A stretch of DNA of 64,000 nt from the NCBI RefSeq assembly GCF_023698535.1, contig NZ_JALJCL010000005.1, forward strand, positions 62,001 to 126,000, read 5' to 3'. Of the stretch, positions 8,216-15,965 are shown piece after piece (within the stretch, counting starts at the first letter, position 1; the number at the start of each line of letters is the position of its first letter). The translations under genes were made by a program, and so were the position numbers. Source of the stretch: Halorientalis regularis (lineage in GTDB: Archaea > Halobacteriota > Halobacteria > Halobacteriales > Haloarculaceae). The notes below the pieces were generated by a model. It made no database searches. It saw only the letters and a program-made list of their open reading frames with translations, and was not told the origin of the DNA.

Positions 8216-8320
8216 GGGCACGTAGCTCAGTCCGGACTAGAGCGTCGGACTTCTATCACCTGCAGTCATCTGCCGGTGGAAGCCATCCGATGGTCGTGGG
8301 TTCGAATCCCACCGTGCCCG
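8216..8320 (+). tRNA. tRNA-Arg (anticodon UCU) with a 29-base intron
   Basis: Acceptor stem GGGCACG pairs with CGTGCCC, with discriminator G at 8320. The D arm is GCTC...GAGC and the T arm GTGGG-TTCGAAT-CCCAC. The anticodon stem TCGGA/TCCGA encloses the loop C-T-TCT-A + A, giving anticodon TCT at 8252-8254. The intron at 8256-8284 sits after position 37. The splice sites form a textbook bulge-helix-bulge: a four-pair central helix CTTC (8250-8253)/GAAG (8279-8282), a three-base bulge T-A|T at the 5' site and a three-base bulge C-C|A at the 3' site. Removal leaves a normal cloverleaf. Confidence 0.95.
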
Positions 8321-8421
8321 TTATCTGCGAACGACAGTGAGCAGTAACGGCACCGGATTTGAACCACGGCAGACCGAGCGAAGCGAGGTCTGGCATCGGG
8401 TGAAAATCCCACCGTGCCCGT
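8305..8421 (+). repeat. duplicated tRNA-Arg 3' end (att-like remnants)
   Basis: The 17 bases AATCCCACCGTGCCCGT at the 3' end of the tRNA (8305-8321) recur exactly at 8405-8421, 100 bases downstream. Between them, 8346-8367 read on the minus strand as GTGGTTCAAATCCGGTGCCGTT, a degenerate inverted copy of the tRNA T-arm and acceptor. A small inverted repeat CAGACC/GGTCTG also lies between. Repeated tRNA 3' ends are what site-specific integration at a tRNA leaves behind. No integrase or cargo gene remains here. Confidence 0.6.
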
Positions 8422-8548
8422 CCACCATTTTTGCGTCGGGTGCGCCTGCGGCGCACCACTCCACGAAAAACGTGGGCGAAAAAGACCTCCACGCTCGCTA
8501 CGCTCGCGTGAAGTGAACCGCGGCGCGAAGCGCCGCGGATGCTGGTGC
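8422..8548 (+). repeat. intergenic hairpin element, copy B
   Basis: Order on the plus strand: box I CCACCATTTTT (8422-8432); hairpin GGTGCGCC-TGC-GGCGCACC (8439-8457); box II GAAAAACGTGGGCGAAAAAG (8465-8484); a GCTCGCTACGCTCGC segment; hairpin CCGCGGCGC-GAA-GCGCCGCGG (8518-8538); box III GGATGCTGGTGC (8537-8548). The same boxes in the same order occur at 15754 (no box III), 28604 (minus strand) and 63354 (minus strand). The stems differ between copies while the boxes are kept. Open frames across it are not gene-like. Confidence 0.75.
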
Positions 8549-8706
8549 AGGCAAATGCCAGCCAGCGCCAGGCCTGACGAATTTCAGAGCGAGATTGACG
8601 TGATGGAATCGACGGTCGACACGTACCTCGGAACGTACCGCGGTGCAACTTCTGACACTCTCTCGACGCCAGCAGAATTTTCAGCCCCCCACACCTCAGC
8701 GGGGGT
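8549..8706. other. remaining gap between hairpin element B and the YbaK-like gene
   Basis: After element B the gap continues with a GCCAGCCAGCGCC stretch, then a sequence of normal composition up to the start at 8707. The bases CACACCTCAGCGGGGGT directly precede the start. No small gene with convincing codon use and no clear TATA box were found here. Confidence 0.4.
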
Positions 8707-9177
8707 ATGCATCCCCGAGCCGAGGAGTTCGCCGAGACGGCCGCCGACCGCTACGGTATCGCAATCGACGTCCACGAGTTTGACGAGGGGACCAAGACGG
8801 CTGCGGACGCGGCCGAGGTGGTCGGCTGCGAGGTGGCACAGATCGCCAGCGGCCTCGTGTTCGCCGCCGACGACGAGCCGATTATAGTCGTCACCAGCGG
8901 GGCCAACCGCGTGGACGAGGCCCATCTGGCCGACGAGATCGGTGCCGAGGAGGTGGCGATGGCCGATCCCGACCTGGTCCGGGACGCGACGGGCTACGGG
9001 ATTGGCGGCGTCCCGCCGTTCTGTCACGACTCGGAGATCCGGAGTTACATCGACGAGACACTGCTCGACCACGACGAGGTGTGGGCGGCCGCCGGGACGC
9101 CACAGACGGTGTTCCCCGTCGATCCCGAACGGCTGGCCGACCTCGCCGACGCGACCCCGGTCCCGGTGACGGACTGA
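8707..9177 (+). CDS. YbaK/EbsC family aminoacyl-tRNA editing domain protein
   Basis: 156 residues. MHPRAEEFAETAADRYGI leads into VHEFDEGTKTAADAAEVVGCEVAQIASGLVF, and GYGIGGVPPFCHD is the YbaK/ProX signature loop. An early Lys (in GTKTAADAA) and the glycine-rich loop are where the family's deacylase site lies. The family hydrolyses mischarged tRNA such as Cys-tRNA(Pro) in the cytoplasm. The substrate here is inferred from the family only. It is a single gene located between hairpin element B and the liv control region. Confidence 0.85.
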   Translation: MHPRAEEFAETAADRYGIAIDVHEFDEGTKTAADAAEVVGCEVAQIASGLVFAADDEPIIVVTSGANRVDEAHLADEIGAEEVAMADPDLVRDATGYGIGGVPPFCHDSEIRSYIDETLLDHDEVWAAAGTPQTVFPVDPERLADLADATPVPVTD

Positions 9178-9210
9178 ACCGTCGGGGCTACCGGGGGCTG
9201 TTCGACCGGA

Positions 9211-9275
9211 TATTGTGAGCGAGTGACACGGGAGTATTTATATTGTGAGAGTGAAACACGTACCATATATGGTAC
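9211..9275 (+). promoter_or_regulatory. promoter and candidate operator of the liv binding-protein gene
   Basis: A TATA-like TATTTATATT (9235-9244) lies 25-34 bases before the ATG at 9269, the spacing of a leaderless haloarchaeal transcript. Two related 20-base direct repeats, TATTGTGAGCGAGTGACACG (9211-9230) and TATTGTGAGAGTGAAACACG (9241-9260), match at 16 of 20 positions. Their starts are 30 bases apart and they flank the TATA box. A perfect 16-base palindrome GTACCATATATGGTAC (9260-9275) overlaps the start codon. The layout suggests a dimeric repressor or activator; no regulator gene is adjacent. Confidence 0.6.
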
Positions 9276-10504
9276 GGCGAATACGGAGACGGCAGGTACT
9301 CGGAGGAATCGCAGGGGCCGGTGTCGCCGGCCTGGCGGGGTGTACGGGTGGCGACGGCGGCGGGAGTGGACGCACGATCAAGATGGGGCTGTTGATGGGC
9401 GTCACCGGTGGGCTGAGCAACCTGGGGCCGCCGATCCGCAACGCGGCCCAGCTGGTGCCCCAGCAGGTCAACGACGCCGACACCGACTTCGAGGTCGACG
9501 TGCAGTTCGAGGACACGGCCACGGCCGCGAGCCAGGGTGTCAGCGGCGGGAACGCGCTGGTCAACGCCGGCTATCCGATGATCTGTGGGGCGCTCAGTTC
9601 CGAGGTCAGCCTGCAGGTGGCCAACCAGGTCGCGATTCCCAACGGAATCACGATGTGTTCGCCGGCCAGTACCGCGCCGGACTTCACGACGCTCGAGGAC
9701 AACGACTACTTCTTCCGGACGCCGCCGACCGACGCCCTCCAGGGGCAGGTCCTGGCCCGGATCGCCTCGGAGCGGCAGGGCCACAGCAGCGCGGCGACGC
9801 TGTATCTCAACAACGCGTACGGGAACGGGCTCTCGGCCGGGTTCGTGGACTCCTTCGAGAACGAGTTCGGTGGGACCGTCACCGCGTCGGTGTCGTACTC
9901 GGAGGGGCAGAACTCCTACAGTTCGCAGTTGAGCGAAGCGCTGAGCGACGATCCCGACGTGTTGCTGGTCGTCGGCTACCCCGGGAGCGGGGTCACGATC
10001 TTCCGGGACTACTACAACGACTACAGCGCCGACCGGGACATCCTCGTCTCGGACGGGCTCCAGTCGGGTGATCTCCCGGCCAACGTCGGGCGCAGCATGG
10101 ACAACGTCACCGGGACCGCGCCGCTCGGTGAAGGCCCCGGCGTGGAGTTCTTCACGGAGCAGTACCAGCAGGTCTACGACGCGGATCCGTCGGGGAAACC
10201 GTTCACGCGGCAGTCCTACGACGCCGCGGCCGTGCTGGTACTCGCCAACGCCGCCGCCGGCGAGAATGCCGGCGCTGCGGTCCGGGACAACATGCGCACG
10301 GTCGCACAGGGCGACGGCCAGGAGGTCACGCCGGGCAACCTCGTCGAGGGCATCGAGATGGCCGCCAACGGCGACGCCGTCAACTACCAGGGCGTCTCCG
10401 GGCCGGTGGCGTTCGACGAGGCGGGCGACCTGGCGGCGGCCACCTACGAGTACTTCGAGTTCACCGACTCCGGCGTGGAGACGGTCGAGACGATCACGCC
10501 CTGA
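9269..10504 (+). CDS. branched-chain amino acid-type ABC transporter, substrate-binding lipoprotein
   Basis: 411 residues. The N-terminus MVRRIRRRQVLGGIAGAGVA with LAGC combines twin arginines and a lipobox, so it is probably Tat-exported and lipid-anchored outside the membrane. The mature part is a periplasmic-binding-protein type I fold (Leu/Ile/Val-binding family): IKMGLLMGVTGGLSNLGPP, YPMICGALSSEVSL, ATLYLNNAYGNGLSAGF and VSDGLQSGDL. The ATG at 9269 is preferred over the upstream in-frame GTG because the TATA box predicts transcription beginning about there. It faces livFGMH: its TGA (10502-10504) directly abuts the livF stop. The ligand could be a branched-chain amino acid, amide or urea-like compound. 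Confidence 0.88.
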   Translation: MVRRIRRRQVLGGIAGAGVAGLAGCTGGDGGGSGRTIKMGLLMGVTGGLSNLGPPIRNAAQLVPQQVNDADTDFEVDVQFEDTATAASQGVSGGNALVNAGYPMICGALSSEVSLQVANQVAIPNGITMCSPASTAPDFTTLEDNDYFFRTPPTDALQGQVLARIASERQGHSSAATLYLNNAYGNGLSAGFVDSFENEFGGTVTASVSYSEGQNSYSSQLSEALSDDPDVLLVVGYPGSGVTIFRDYYNDYSADRDILVSDGLQSGDLPANVGRSMDNVTGTAPLGEGPGVEFFTEQYQQVYDADPSGKPFTRQSYDAAAVLVLANAAAGENAGAAVRDNMRTVAQGDGQEVTPGNLVEGIEMAANGDAVNYQGVSGPVAFDEAGDLAAATYEYFEFTDSGVETVETITP

Positions 10505-11209
10505 TTAGCCGCCGAGGAAGTCCGCACGGACCCGCTCGTCGTCGAGCAGGGCCCTGCCGGTGTCCTCGTGGCGGTTCTGTCCCTGCACCAGTACGTACCC
10601 GCGATCACACCGACGGAGGGCCTCCTTCGCGTTTTGCTCGACCATCAGCACCGCGGTCCCCGCCTCGTTGATCTCGTCGATCCGGTCGAACATCTCCGCG
10701 ACCAGGTCCGGAGCCAGCCCCGCGCTGGGTTCGTCGAGCAAGAGCAGATCGGGGTCGAGCATCAGCGCCCGCCCCATCGCGAGCATCTGCTGTTGGCCGC
10801 CCGAGAGCGACCCGGCCCGCTGGCCCTGGCGCTCTTCGAGGATGGGGAAGCGCTCAAACACCGCTTCGACCCGGGACTCGGGGACGCCGTCGAGGGTGTA
10901 GGCCCCCATCTCCAGGTTCTCCCGCACCGTCAGCCCGGCGAACACGTTGTCGCTCTGCGGGACGTAACTCAGCCCGCGCGTGATGATCTCTGAGGGGCCC
11001 AGCCCGCTGATCTCCTCGCCGTCGAACTCGATGGAGCCCCCCATGTAGGTGGTCAGCCCGAAGACGGACTTCATCACGGTGGATTTGCCGGCGCCGTTGG
11101 GGCCGACAATGGCGACGTACGCCTCGCTGCCCACGTCCATGTCGACGCCGTCGAGGATCTGCAGGTCGCCGTAGCCGGCGTCCAGATCGCGGATCTCCAG
11201 CAACGCCAT
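10505..11209 (-). CDS. livF: branched-chain amino acid-type ABC transporter ATP-binding protein LivF
   Basis: 234-residue ABC ATPase with Walker A GPNGAGKS, signature LSGGQQQM, Walker B LLLLDEP and a switch His region (MVEQNAKEAL). The phrase SYVPQSDNVFAGLTVRENLEMGAY is characteristic of LivF rather than LivG. It energises import by the LivHM permease. It is the last gene of the operon livH-livM-livG-livF, sharing one base with livG. Its stop touches that of the convergent binding-protein gene, leaving no terminator between them. Confidence 0.9.
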   Translation of the reverse strand: MALLEIRDLDAGYGDLQILDGVDMDVGSEAYVAIVGPNGAGKSTVMKSVFGLTTYMGGSIEFDGEEISGLGPSEIITRGLSYVPQSDNVFAGLTVRENLEMGAYTLDGVPESRVEAVFERFPILEERQGQRAGSLSGGQQQMLAMGRALMLDPDLLLLDEPSAGLAPDLVAEMFDRIDEINEAGTAVLMVEQNAKEALRRCDRGYVLVQGQNRHEDTGRALLDDERVRADFLGG

Positions 11210-12051
11210 CAGACCTCACCTCCGAGGTACGCCTCCAGCACACGGTCGTCGTTTTTGACCTGCTCGGGCGACCCCTCGACCAGCACCTCGCCCTGGTGAA
11301 GCACGATCACCGGCTCACAGTGGTTCATGATGACGTCCATGTCGTGTTCGACCAGGAGGAAGGTGTAGCCGTCGTCCCGTAGCGAGTGGAGCCGGTCGAG
11401 GAGTTTCTCTTCGAGCGTCGGGTTGACGCCGGCCAGTGGCTCGTCGAGCAGGATCATCTCGGGTTCGATCATCAGGACCCGGGCCAATTCAAGGAGTTTG
11501 CGCTGGCCGCCCGAGAGCGCGCCGGCGTACTCCTCGGCGAGGTGGTCGAGTTCGAGAAACTCCAGGGTCTCCCAGGCCTGCTCGCGCAGTTGCTCCTCCT
11601 GCCGGACGACCTCTTTCCGGACACCGGGGAGGACCGCCCGCCAGAGGTTCTCGCCGACCTGGCCCCGCGGCGCGAGCATCGCGTTCTCCAGGACCGTCAT
11701 CTCGTCGAGTTCGCGGGCGATCTGAAAGGTCCGGACGAGGCCGCGGTTAGCCGCCTGGTGGGGTCGCCACCCCGTGATGTCGGTCCCGTCGAAGACCACC
11801 TGCCCGCTGTCGGGCGTCTGCACGCCCGTGACGAGGTCGAAGGTGGTGGACTTGCCCGCGCCGTTGGGCCCGATCAGGCCGGTGATCGTGCCCCGTTCGA
11901 CCTCGAAGGTCGCGCCGTCGACGGCCGTGATCCCGCCGAAGGACTTCTCGAGTTCGCGGACCTGCAAGAGCGGGGCGTCGGCGTCCGCGTCGGTCGTCGC
12001 GGCCGATTCGTCGGCAGGCGCGTCATCGCTGTCGGGCGCGGTGGTCGTCAT
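11209..12051 (-). CDS. livG: branched-chain amino acid-type ABC transporter ATP-binding protein LivG
   Basis: 280-residue ABC ATPase with an acidic N-terminal extension of about 25 residues (TTTAPDSDDAPADESAATTD), typical of halophile surface acidification. The core has VRELEKSFGGITAVDGATFEV, Walker A GPNGAGKS, LSGGQRKL and Walker B MILLDEP. RGLVRTFQIARELDEMTVLENAML is the LivG hallmark. It pairs with LivF at the inner face of the LivHM permease. Its start overlaps the livM stop by four bases. Confidence 0.9.
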   Translation of the reverse strand: MTTTAPDSDDAPADESAATTDADADAPLLQVRELEKSFGGITAVDGATFEVERGTITGLIGPNGAGKSTTFDLVTGVQTPDSGQVVFDGTDITGWRPHQAANRGLVRTFQIARELDEMTVLENAMLAPRGQVGENLWRAVLPGVRKEVVRQEEQLREQAWETLEFLELDHLAEEYAGALSGGQRKLLELARVLMIEPEMILLDEPLAGVNPTLEEKLLDRLHSLRDDGYTFLLVEHDMDVIMNHCEPVIVLHQGEVLVEGSPEQVKNDDRVLEAYLGGEV

Positions 12052-13361
12052 CGATCCTCACCTCCGGGCCGCTCGCTGAGATCGACGCTCGCGGCCGTCT
12101 CGGTCCGGTGGCCGAGCAGGCCTTCCGGGCGGTTCTGGATGAGGTAGATGAGGACGACGCCGAGCAAGACGAGGCGGAGCGCCGAGACGTTCACGTCCGA
12201 GATGGTGTACGCGAGCAGGGGCGTCACGTCCAGCGACGCCAGCGGGCCCACGGCCTCGAAGATGGTGCTGGGCGTCTGGCCGATGCCGATGTCGACGTAC
12301 TGCGTGACGACCCGGCGGACGAAGTTCGGCCCCTCGAACAGCAGGCTCGCGAACACCGCGCCGCCAACCACGCTCCCGGTGTTGGACCCGGCCCCGCCGA
12401 TGATGAGCGCGACGAACACGTAGAAGGTCGTGATCGGCCGGAAGTCCGCCGTCGAGGCGAGGCCGCCGATCCGCCAGAGGATGGCCGCCAGTCCCATCAG
12501 TCCACAGCCCAGCGCGAACACCTTCACCTTGAACAGGCGGGTGTCCTTCCCGAGGGCACCCGCGACCGTCTCGTCCTCGCGGATAGCCTTCAGCACGCGC
12601 CCGAACGGCGAGTTGCCGACGCGGCGCAACAGCGCGTACACGCCGGCGACGACGAACAGGAGGACGATGGCGTACGCCGTCCCCTCGACGACCGGGGCGC
12701 GGACGCCAATGGCCTCGAAGGTCCCGAACACCGCCTCGCCGAAGGCCGAGGGCGGCGACGTGACCTCCTGTGAGTTCTCGTAGAACAGTATCCGGATCGG
12801 GTTGGTGGGCAGAGACATCCCCGTCGAGCCGCCGGTCCCGAGCGACAGCCCGGCGACCGAGAAGGTCTCGAACACCGGCGACCGGTAGGTCAGCCGGACG
12901 ATCTCGGAGAACGCGAGCGTGACGATAGCCAGGTAGTCACCGCGCAGGCGCAGGGCCGGCAACGAGGCGACTGCCCCGACCAGTGCGGCGGCGATGACGC
13001 CGCCGAGGATGCCGATGGGAAGGGGGAGACCCAGCCCCGGCGGGTTGGTGGTGGGTGCGGTGCTGAGCATCCCCATCGTGTAGACGCCGACGGCCATGAA
13101 GCCGGCGACGCCGAGGTTGAACAGGCCCGTGTACCCCCACTGGAGGTTCAACGCCAGCACGAGCATCGCGTAGATAGCCGAGAGGAACGTGATCCGGCGG
13201 AGCGTGTTGACGATCCCGCCGAGATCGTATCCCAGCACGAGCGAGACGCCCGTGAACAGTGCGTATAGTCCGACGGCCAGCACCAGCAAGAGTGCGGCGT
13301 CGCTCCGGCCGTCGAACCACTCCGAGACGGCGGCCATGCCGTCGTCGACCCGGGCGCTCAT
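12048..13361 (-). CDS. livM: branched-chain amino acid-type ABC transporter permease LivM
   Basis: 437-residue permease beginning MSARVDDGMAAVSEWFDG, then about ten membrane segments. The motif LNLQWGYTGLFNLGVAGFMAVGVY is the LivM signature, and the cytoplasmic loop GRVLKAIREDETVAGALGKD is the ATPase-coupling segment. The open frame extends further upstream, but that part is a shadow of livH. The ATG at 13361 gives the standard four-base overlap with livH. It forms the membrane channel with LivH. Confidence 0.88.
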   Translation of the reverse strand: MSARVDDGMAAVSEWFDGRSDAALLLVLAVGLYALFTGVSLVLGYDLGGIVNTLRRITFLSAIYAMLVLALNLQWGYTGLFNLGVAGFMAVGVYTMGMLSTAPTTNPPGLGLPLPIGILGGVIAAALVGAVASLPALRLRGDYLAIVTLAFSEIVRLTYRSPVFETFSVAGLSLGTGGSTGMSLPTNPIRILFYENSQEVTSPPSAFGEAVFGTFEAIGVRAPVVEGTAYAIVLLFVVAGVYALLRRVGNSPFGRVLKAIREDETVAGALGKDTRLFKVKVFALGCGLMGLAAILWRIGGLASTADFRPITTFYVFVALIIGGAGSNTGSVVGGAVFASLLFEGPNFVRRVVTQYVDIGIGQTPSTIFEAVGPLASLDVTPLLAYTISDVNVSALRLVLLGVVLIYLIQNRPEGLLGHRTETAASVDLSERPGGEDR

Positions 13362-14458
13362 ACGGTCGTCACCCCCCCGAGCAGACCCTGGGGCCGAACC
13401 AGCAACATGACGATCATCACGACGAACGCCGCCGCGATGATGAAACTCTCGGGGAGCCACACGAGCGAGAGCCGGCTCGCGAGCCCGATCACGAGCCCAC
13501 CGACCATCGCGCCGTAGACGGAGCCGATGCCGCCGAGGATGACCGCCGCGAACACGAGCAAGAGGAGTTGCCAGCCGAAGCTCATGGTGAGGGCACCGCG
13601 TTCGAGCGCGATCAGGAACCCGGCCGCGCCCGTCAGCCCGGCACCCAGCAGCCAGGTCGTGCGGATCACGCGTTCGGTCGGAATGCCGCTGACCTGTGCG
13701 AGGTCCTCGTTGTCGGCCATGGCGCGCATGGCGGTGCCGAACGTGGTGTACCGCAGGAGGACGTGCGTGCCGATCATCAGCGCCACCGCCAGCACGGCCA
13801 GCGTCGCCTCGTGTGCGGTGATCGTCACCGATCCGCCGCCGACGGGGAGGTCCCACGAGGGCGTGGCCTGGCCGGCGGTCAGTCCGCGTGGCCCGGTCTG
13901 GAGCGTGAACACGAGCAGATAGCGGACCGCGAGCGCGACGCCGACGCTCGCGATCAGCAGGGCGATCCCCCGCTGGCCCCGCATCGGCCGGAAGACGATC
14001 CGGTCGATCAGGAGCGCGAGCCCGGCGGTCACCACCACCGAGACGACGAGGCCGAGAAAGATCGCGACGGGAGCCGTCGTGACGCTGATGCCGAGCGTCC
14101 GCGACGACGCCCGCAACAGCACGAGTGGTTGGGCCTCGAACGAACCCAGTCCGGTGACGAGAAACGCAGTGATCCAGCCGACCACGCCACCGACGGTGAT
14201 GTAGTCACCGTGTGCGAAGTTGGCGAAGTTGAGAATGCTGTAGGTCATCGCCAGCCCGATCCCCGCGAGACCGAGCGACAACCCGAGAACGGTGCCATCC
14301 TTGACGAATCCGGCGAGACTCGCGGCCGTGAGCGCGCCCGTCCCGAGTTTGCGGAACAGATCGGCAACGAGAAGGGCGACGAAGAGCCCGAGGGCGATGA
14401 GGACCGCTCGCTCACGGACGAACGCGACGAGGGTGTTCGTCTCCGTATCTGTGGCCAT
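13358..14458 (-). CDS. livH: branched-chain amino acid-type ABC transporter permease LivH
   Basis: 366-residue permease with eight or more spans. GLAMTYSILNFANFAHGDYITVGG is the LivH hallmark, and TAMRAMADNEDLAQVSGIPTERVI the coupling loop. The start at ATG 14458 (MATDTETNTLVAFV) is favoured because a TATA box lies 22-28 bases upstream; the longer open frame would need transcription to begin within or ahead of that box. It is the first gene of livHMGF, whose members overlap by one to four bases. Confidence 0.88.
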   Translation of the reverse strand: MATDTETNTLVAFVRERAVLIALGLFVALLVADLFRKLGTGALTAASLAGFVKDGTVLGLSLGLAGIGLAMTYSILNFANFAHGDYITVGGVVGWITAFLVTGLGSFEAQPLVLLRASSRTLGISVTTAPVAIFLGLVVSVVVTAGLALLIDRIVFRPMRGQRGIALLIASVGVALAVRYLLVFTLQTGPRGLTAGQATPSWDLPVGGGSVTITAHEATLAVLAVALMIGTHVLLRYTTFGTAMRAMADNEDLAQVSGIPTERVIRTTWLLGAGLTGAAGFLIALERGALTMSFGWQLLLLVFAAVILGGIGSVYGAMVGGLVIGLASRLSLVWLPESFIIAAAFVVMIVMLLVRPQGLLGGVTTV

Positions 14459-14479
14459 ACTGTCGCATATGTGGCGAGG

Positions 14480-14486
14480 TATAAAA
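14480..14486 (-). promoter_or_regulatory. TATA box of the livHMGF operon
   Basis: On the minus strand TTTTATA sits 22-28 bases before the livH ATG, in otherwise GC-rich surroundings (GAACGTTTTATACCTCGCC). This is the spacing of a leaderless archaeal transcript. It does not share the direct repeats or palindrome seen before the binding-protein gene, so the two liv transcripts may be controlled differently. Confidence 0.6.
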
Positions 14487-14612
14487 CGTTCACAGACTCT
14501 CGCGGTCACGCGACCCTCGCGGGAGACCCCGTCGGTCGCCGACGTATCTGCCAGGAGAACTACATACGGCGGCGGGCTGTGAGTTCCAGTCGAGCGCCGC
14601 GATCCGGCCCAG

Positions 14613-15275
14613 TCAGATGTAGCCCAGCGCGTCCTCGATCCGGCCCAGTTCCGGACCCGTGGTGTCCTCGCCGACCACGTAGCCGTTCTCGTTGGCCAGC
14701 AGGCCCGACCCGACGAGCGGGCCGCCGTAGTTGATCGTCCCGATGTCGGCGGGCACGTCGAGCAGGTCTTCGAGGAAGTCCAGTTCCTCGTCGGTGGTCT
14801 TGGGGTGACAGAGGACGCCGCGGTTCGTGGCGACGGCGGCGGTGCCCACAGTTCGAACGCCCGCCAGCGTGCCGCGTTCGACGGGCACGTCCAGCGCGTC
14901 TTGCACCGTCTGGACCGCCTCGCGTGAGAGGTCCGGGTGGAGGTACGCGCCGGTGTCGTTGGCCAGGACGACGTTGCCGGCGGCGGTGATCCGGCCCGGG
15001 AGTTCCGTCACGGAGAGCGAGACGGCGTCTTCGATAGTCTCGCGTTCGCGGTCGGTGGCGCGGCCGCTGACCAGCAGGCCGTTCTCGTTACCGGTCGCCA
15101 GCGCACCGACGGTGCCCGAGCCGCCGACCGTCGTCGGGACGGCCGGGACCGCGAGTTCGTCGGCGAGGTCCGAACGGAGGTCCTCGTCGACGTCGGGGCG
15201 GACCAGCAGACAGTCGTCGGTGGCCCGGGCGAAGACGCCGACGTACGCCGAACCGGCGAAGGCCGCGCGGAGCAA
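14613..15275 (-). CDS. eif6: translation initiation factor aIF6
   Basis: 220 residues. The start is a TTG at 15275 (decoded [20 protein letters not shown]), which fits the usual MLRA.F.G N-terminus of the family; no ATG exists at that place. Five internal repeats of the pentein fold are visible, e.g. [41 protein letters not shown] and [20 protein letters not shown]. aIF6 binds the large ribosomal subunit and blocks subunit joining. It lies two bases after the L31e gene in the L39e-L31e-eIF6 operon that is conserved across archaea. Confidence 0.93.
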   Translation of the reverse strand: MLRAAFAGSAYVGVFARATDDCLLVRPDVDEDLRSDLADELAVPAVPTTVGGSGTVGALATGNENGLLVSGRATDRERETIEDAVSLSVTELPGRITAAGNVVLANDTGAYLHPDLSREAVQTVQDALDVPVERGTLAGVRTVGTAAVATNRGVLCHPKTTDEELDFLEDLLDVPADIGTINYGGPLVGSGLLANENGYVVGEDTTGPELGRIEDALGYI

Positions 15276-15277
15276 AG

Positions 15278-15553
15278 CTATGCCGTCTCTGCTTCGACGA
15301 CGGCCTCGCCCTCCTCCTCGAAGCGGGCGGCCCGCACGCGAAGCTTGCTCGGGGGCTTTTTTTGGCCGCGTTCCCAGATTTCCTCGTTGATCGAGGGGTC
15401 CAGTCGGACGGCGTCGCCCTCGACGCTGAAGTGCTGGGCGAGGTGTTCGCGGATCAGCGTCATGGCCTTGCCGGCGCGTTCGTGTTTCGGTTCCGCGTTC
15501 ACGTCTCGAAGCGGGACGGTGATGACCCGCTCCTCGAAATCACTCGCGCTCAT
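15278..15553 (-). CDS. rpl31e: 50S ribosomal protein L31e
   Basis: 91 residues: [30 protein letters not shown]..., with [19 protein letters not shown] and [29 protein letters not shown], an unambiguous L31e. It is a component of the large ribosomal subunit near the exit tunnel. Its ATG begins on the last base of the L39e stop (TAATG), so the two are translationally coupled. eIF6 follows two bases later. Confidence 0.95.
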   Translation of the reverse strand: MSASDFEERVITVPLRDVNAEPKHERAGKAMTLIREHLAQHFSVEGDAVRLDPSINEEIWERGQKKPPSKLRVRAARFEEEGEAVVEAETA

Positions 15554-15705
15554 TATTCGTCGGTGTCGCTGTTACGCCAGCTACGACGCTGGGGGTTGCG
15601 CTGGACCTCGCGGTCCGTCTTCAGCATGACCCACGCTGGAATTCGGCTGTTCTGGCGGTCCTTCTTGGCGAGACGCTTTTTCTTGGCCTTCGACTTCTTA
15701 CCCAT
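15553..15705 (-). CDS. rpl39e: 50S ribosomal protein L39e
   Basis: A 50-residue basic protein starting [18 protein letters not shown], containing [19 protein letters not shown] and ending [11 protein letters not shown]. The [12 protein letters not shown] block is diagnostic for L39e, which lines the ribosomal exit tunnel. It is the first gene of the L39e-L31e-eIF6 operon. Its basic composition stands out among the acidic proteins here. The upstream sequence has an AT-rich patch (GCTTAAATTTG, 15730-15740) that may carry the promoter. Confidence 0.95.
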   Translation of the reverse strand: MGKKSKAKKKRLAKKDRQNSRIPAWVMLKTDREVQRNPQRRSWRNSDTDE

Positions 15706-15753
15706 GGTGCCCGTCTCTACCCCGCCGCGGCTTAAATTTGTGTTCTTTCGTCC

Positions 15754-15911
15754 CCACCTTTTTCCGTCGTTCGAGAGAGCGAAGCTCTCTCGTGATCCCG
15801 AAAGAGCGCGAGCGCTCTTTCGGGCGACCTCGGGTGGCGAGCGAGGCTCGCCACCGCTCGGCGCAAAAACGTGGGCGAAAAAGGCCGAGCGCTCGCTCCG
15901 CTCGCGCTCGG
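15754..15911 (+). repeat. intergenic hairpin element, copy A
   Basis: Plus-strand order: box I CCACCTTTTT (15754-15763); hairpin CGAGAGAGC-GAA-GCTCTCTCG (15772-15792); hairpin CCCGAAAGAGCG-CGAG-CGCTCTTTCGGG (15797-15824); hairpin GGTGGCGAGC-GAG-GCTCGCCACC (15833-15855); box II CAAAAACGTGGGCGAAAAAG (15864-15883); hairpin with arms CCGAGCG/CGCTCGG (15885-15911). The end box of the other copies is missing. On the minus strand box II reads as two T5 tracts just after the ZIP gene, so it may also serve as that gene's terminator. Confidence 0.75.
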
Positions 15912-15965
15912 TACAACGTACTCAAGGCCGACCGCACAGCATCCGCACCGCCGCCGCATCCTCGC

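Noticed and set aside
8256-8648. A 130-codon minus-strand open frame across the tRNA and hairpins
   Set aside because: It crosses the tRNA and hairpin element B and has no codon bias or homologous look.
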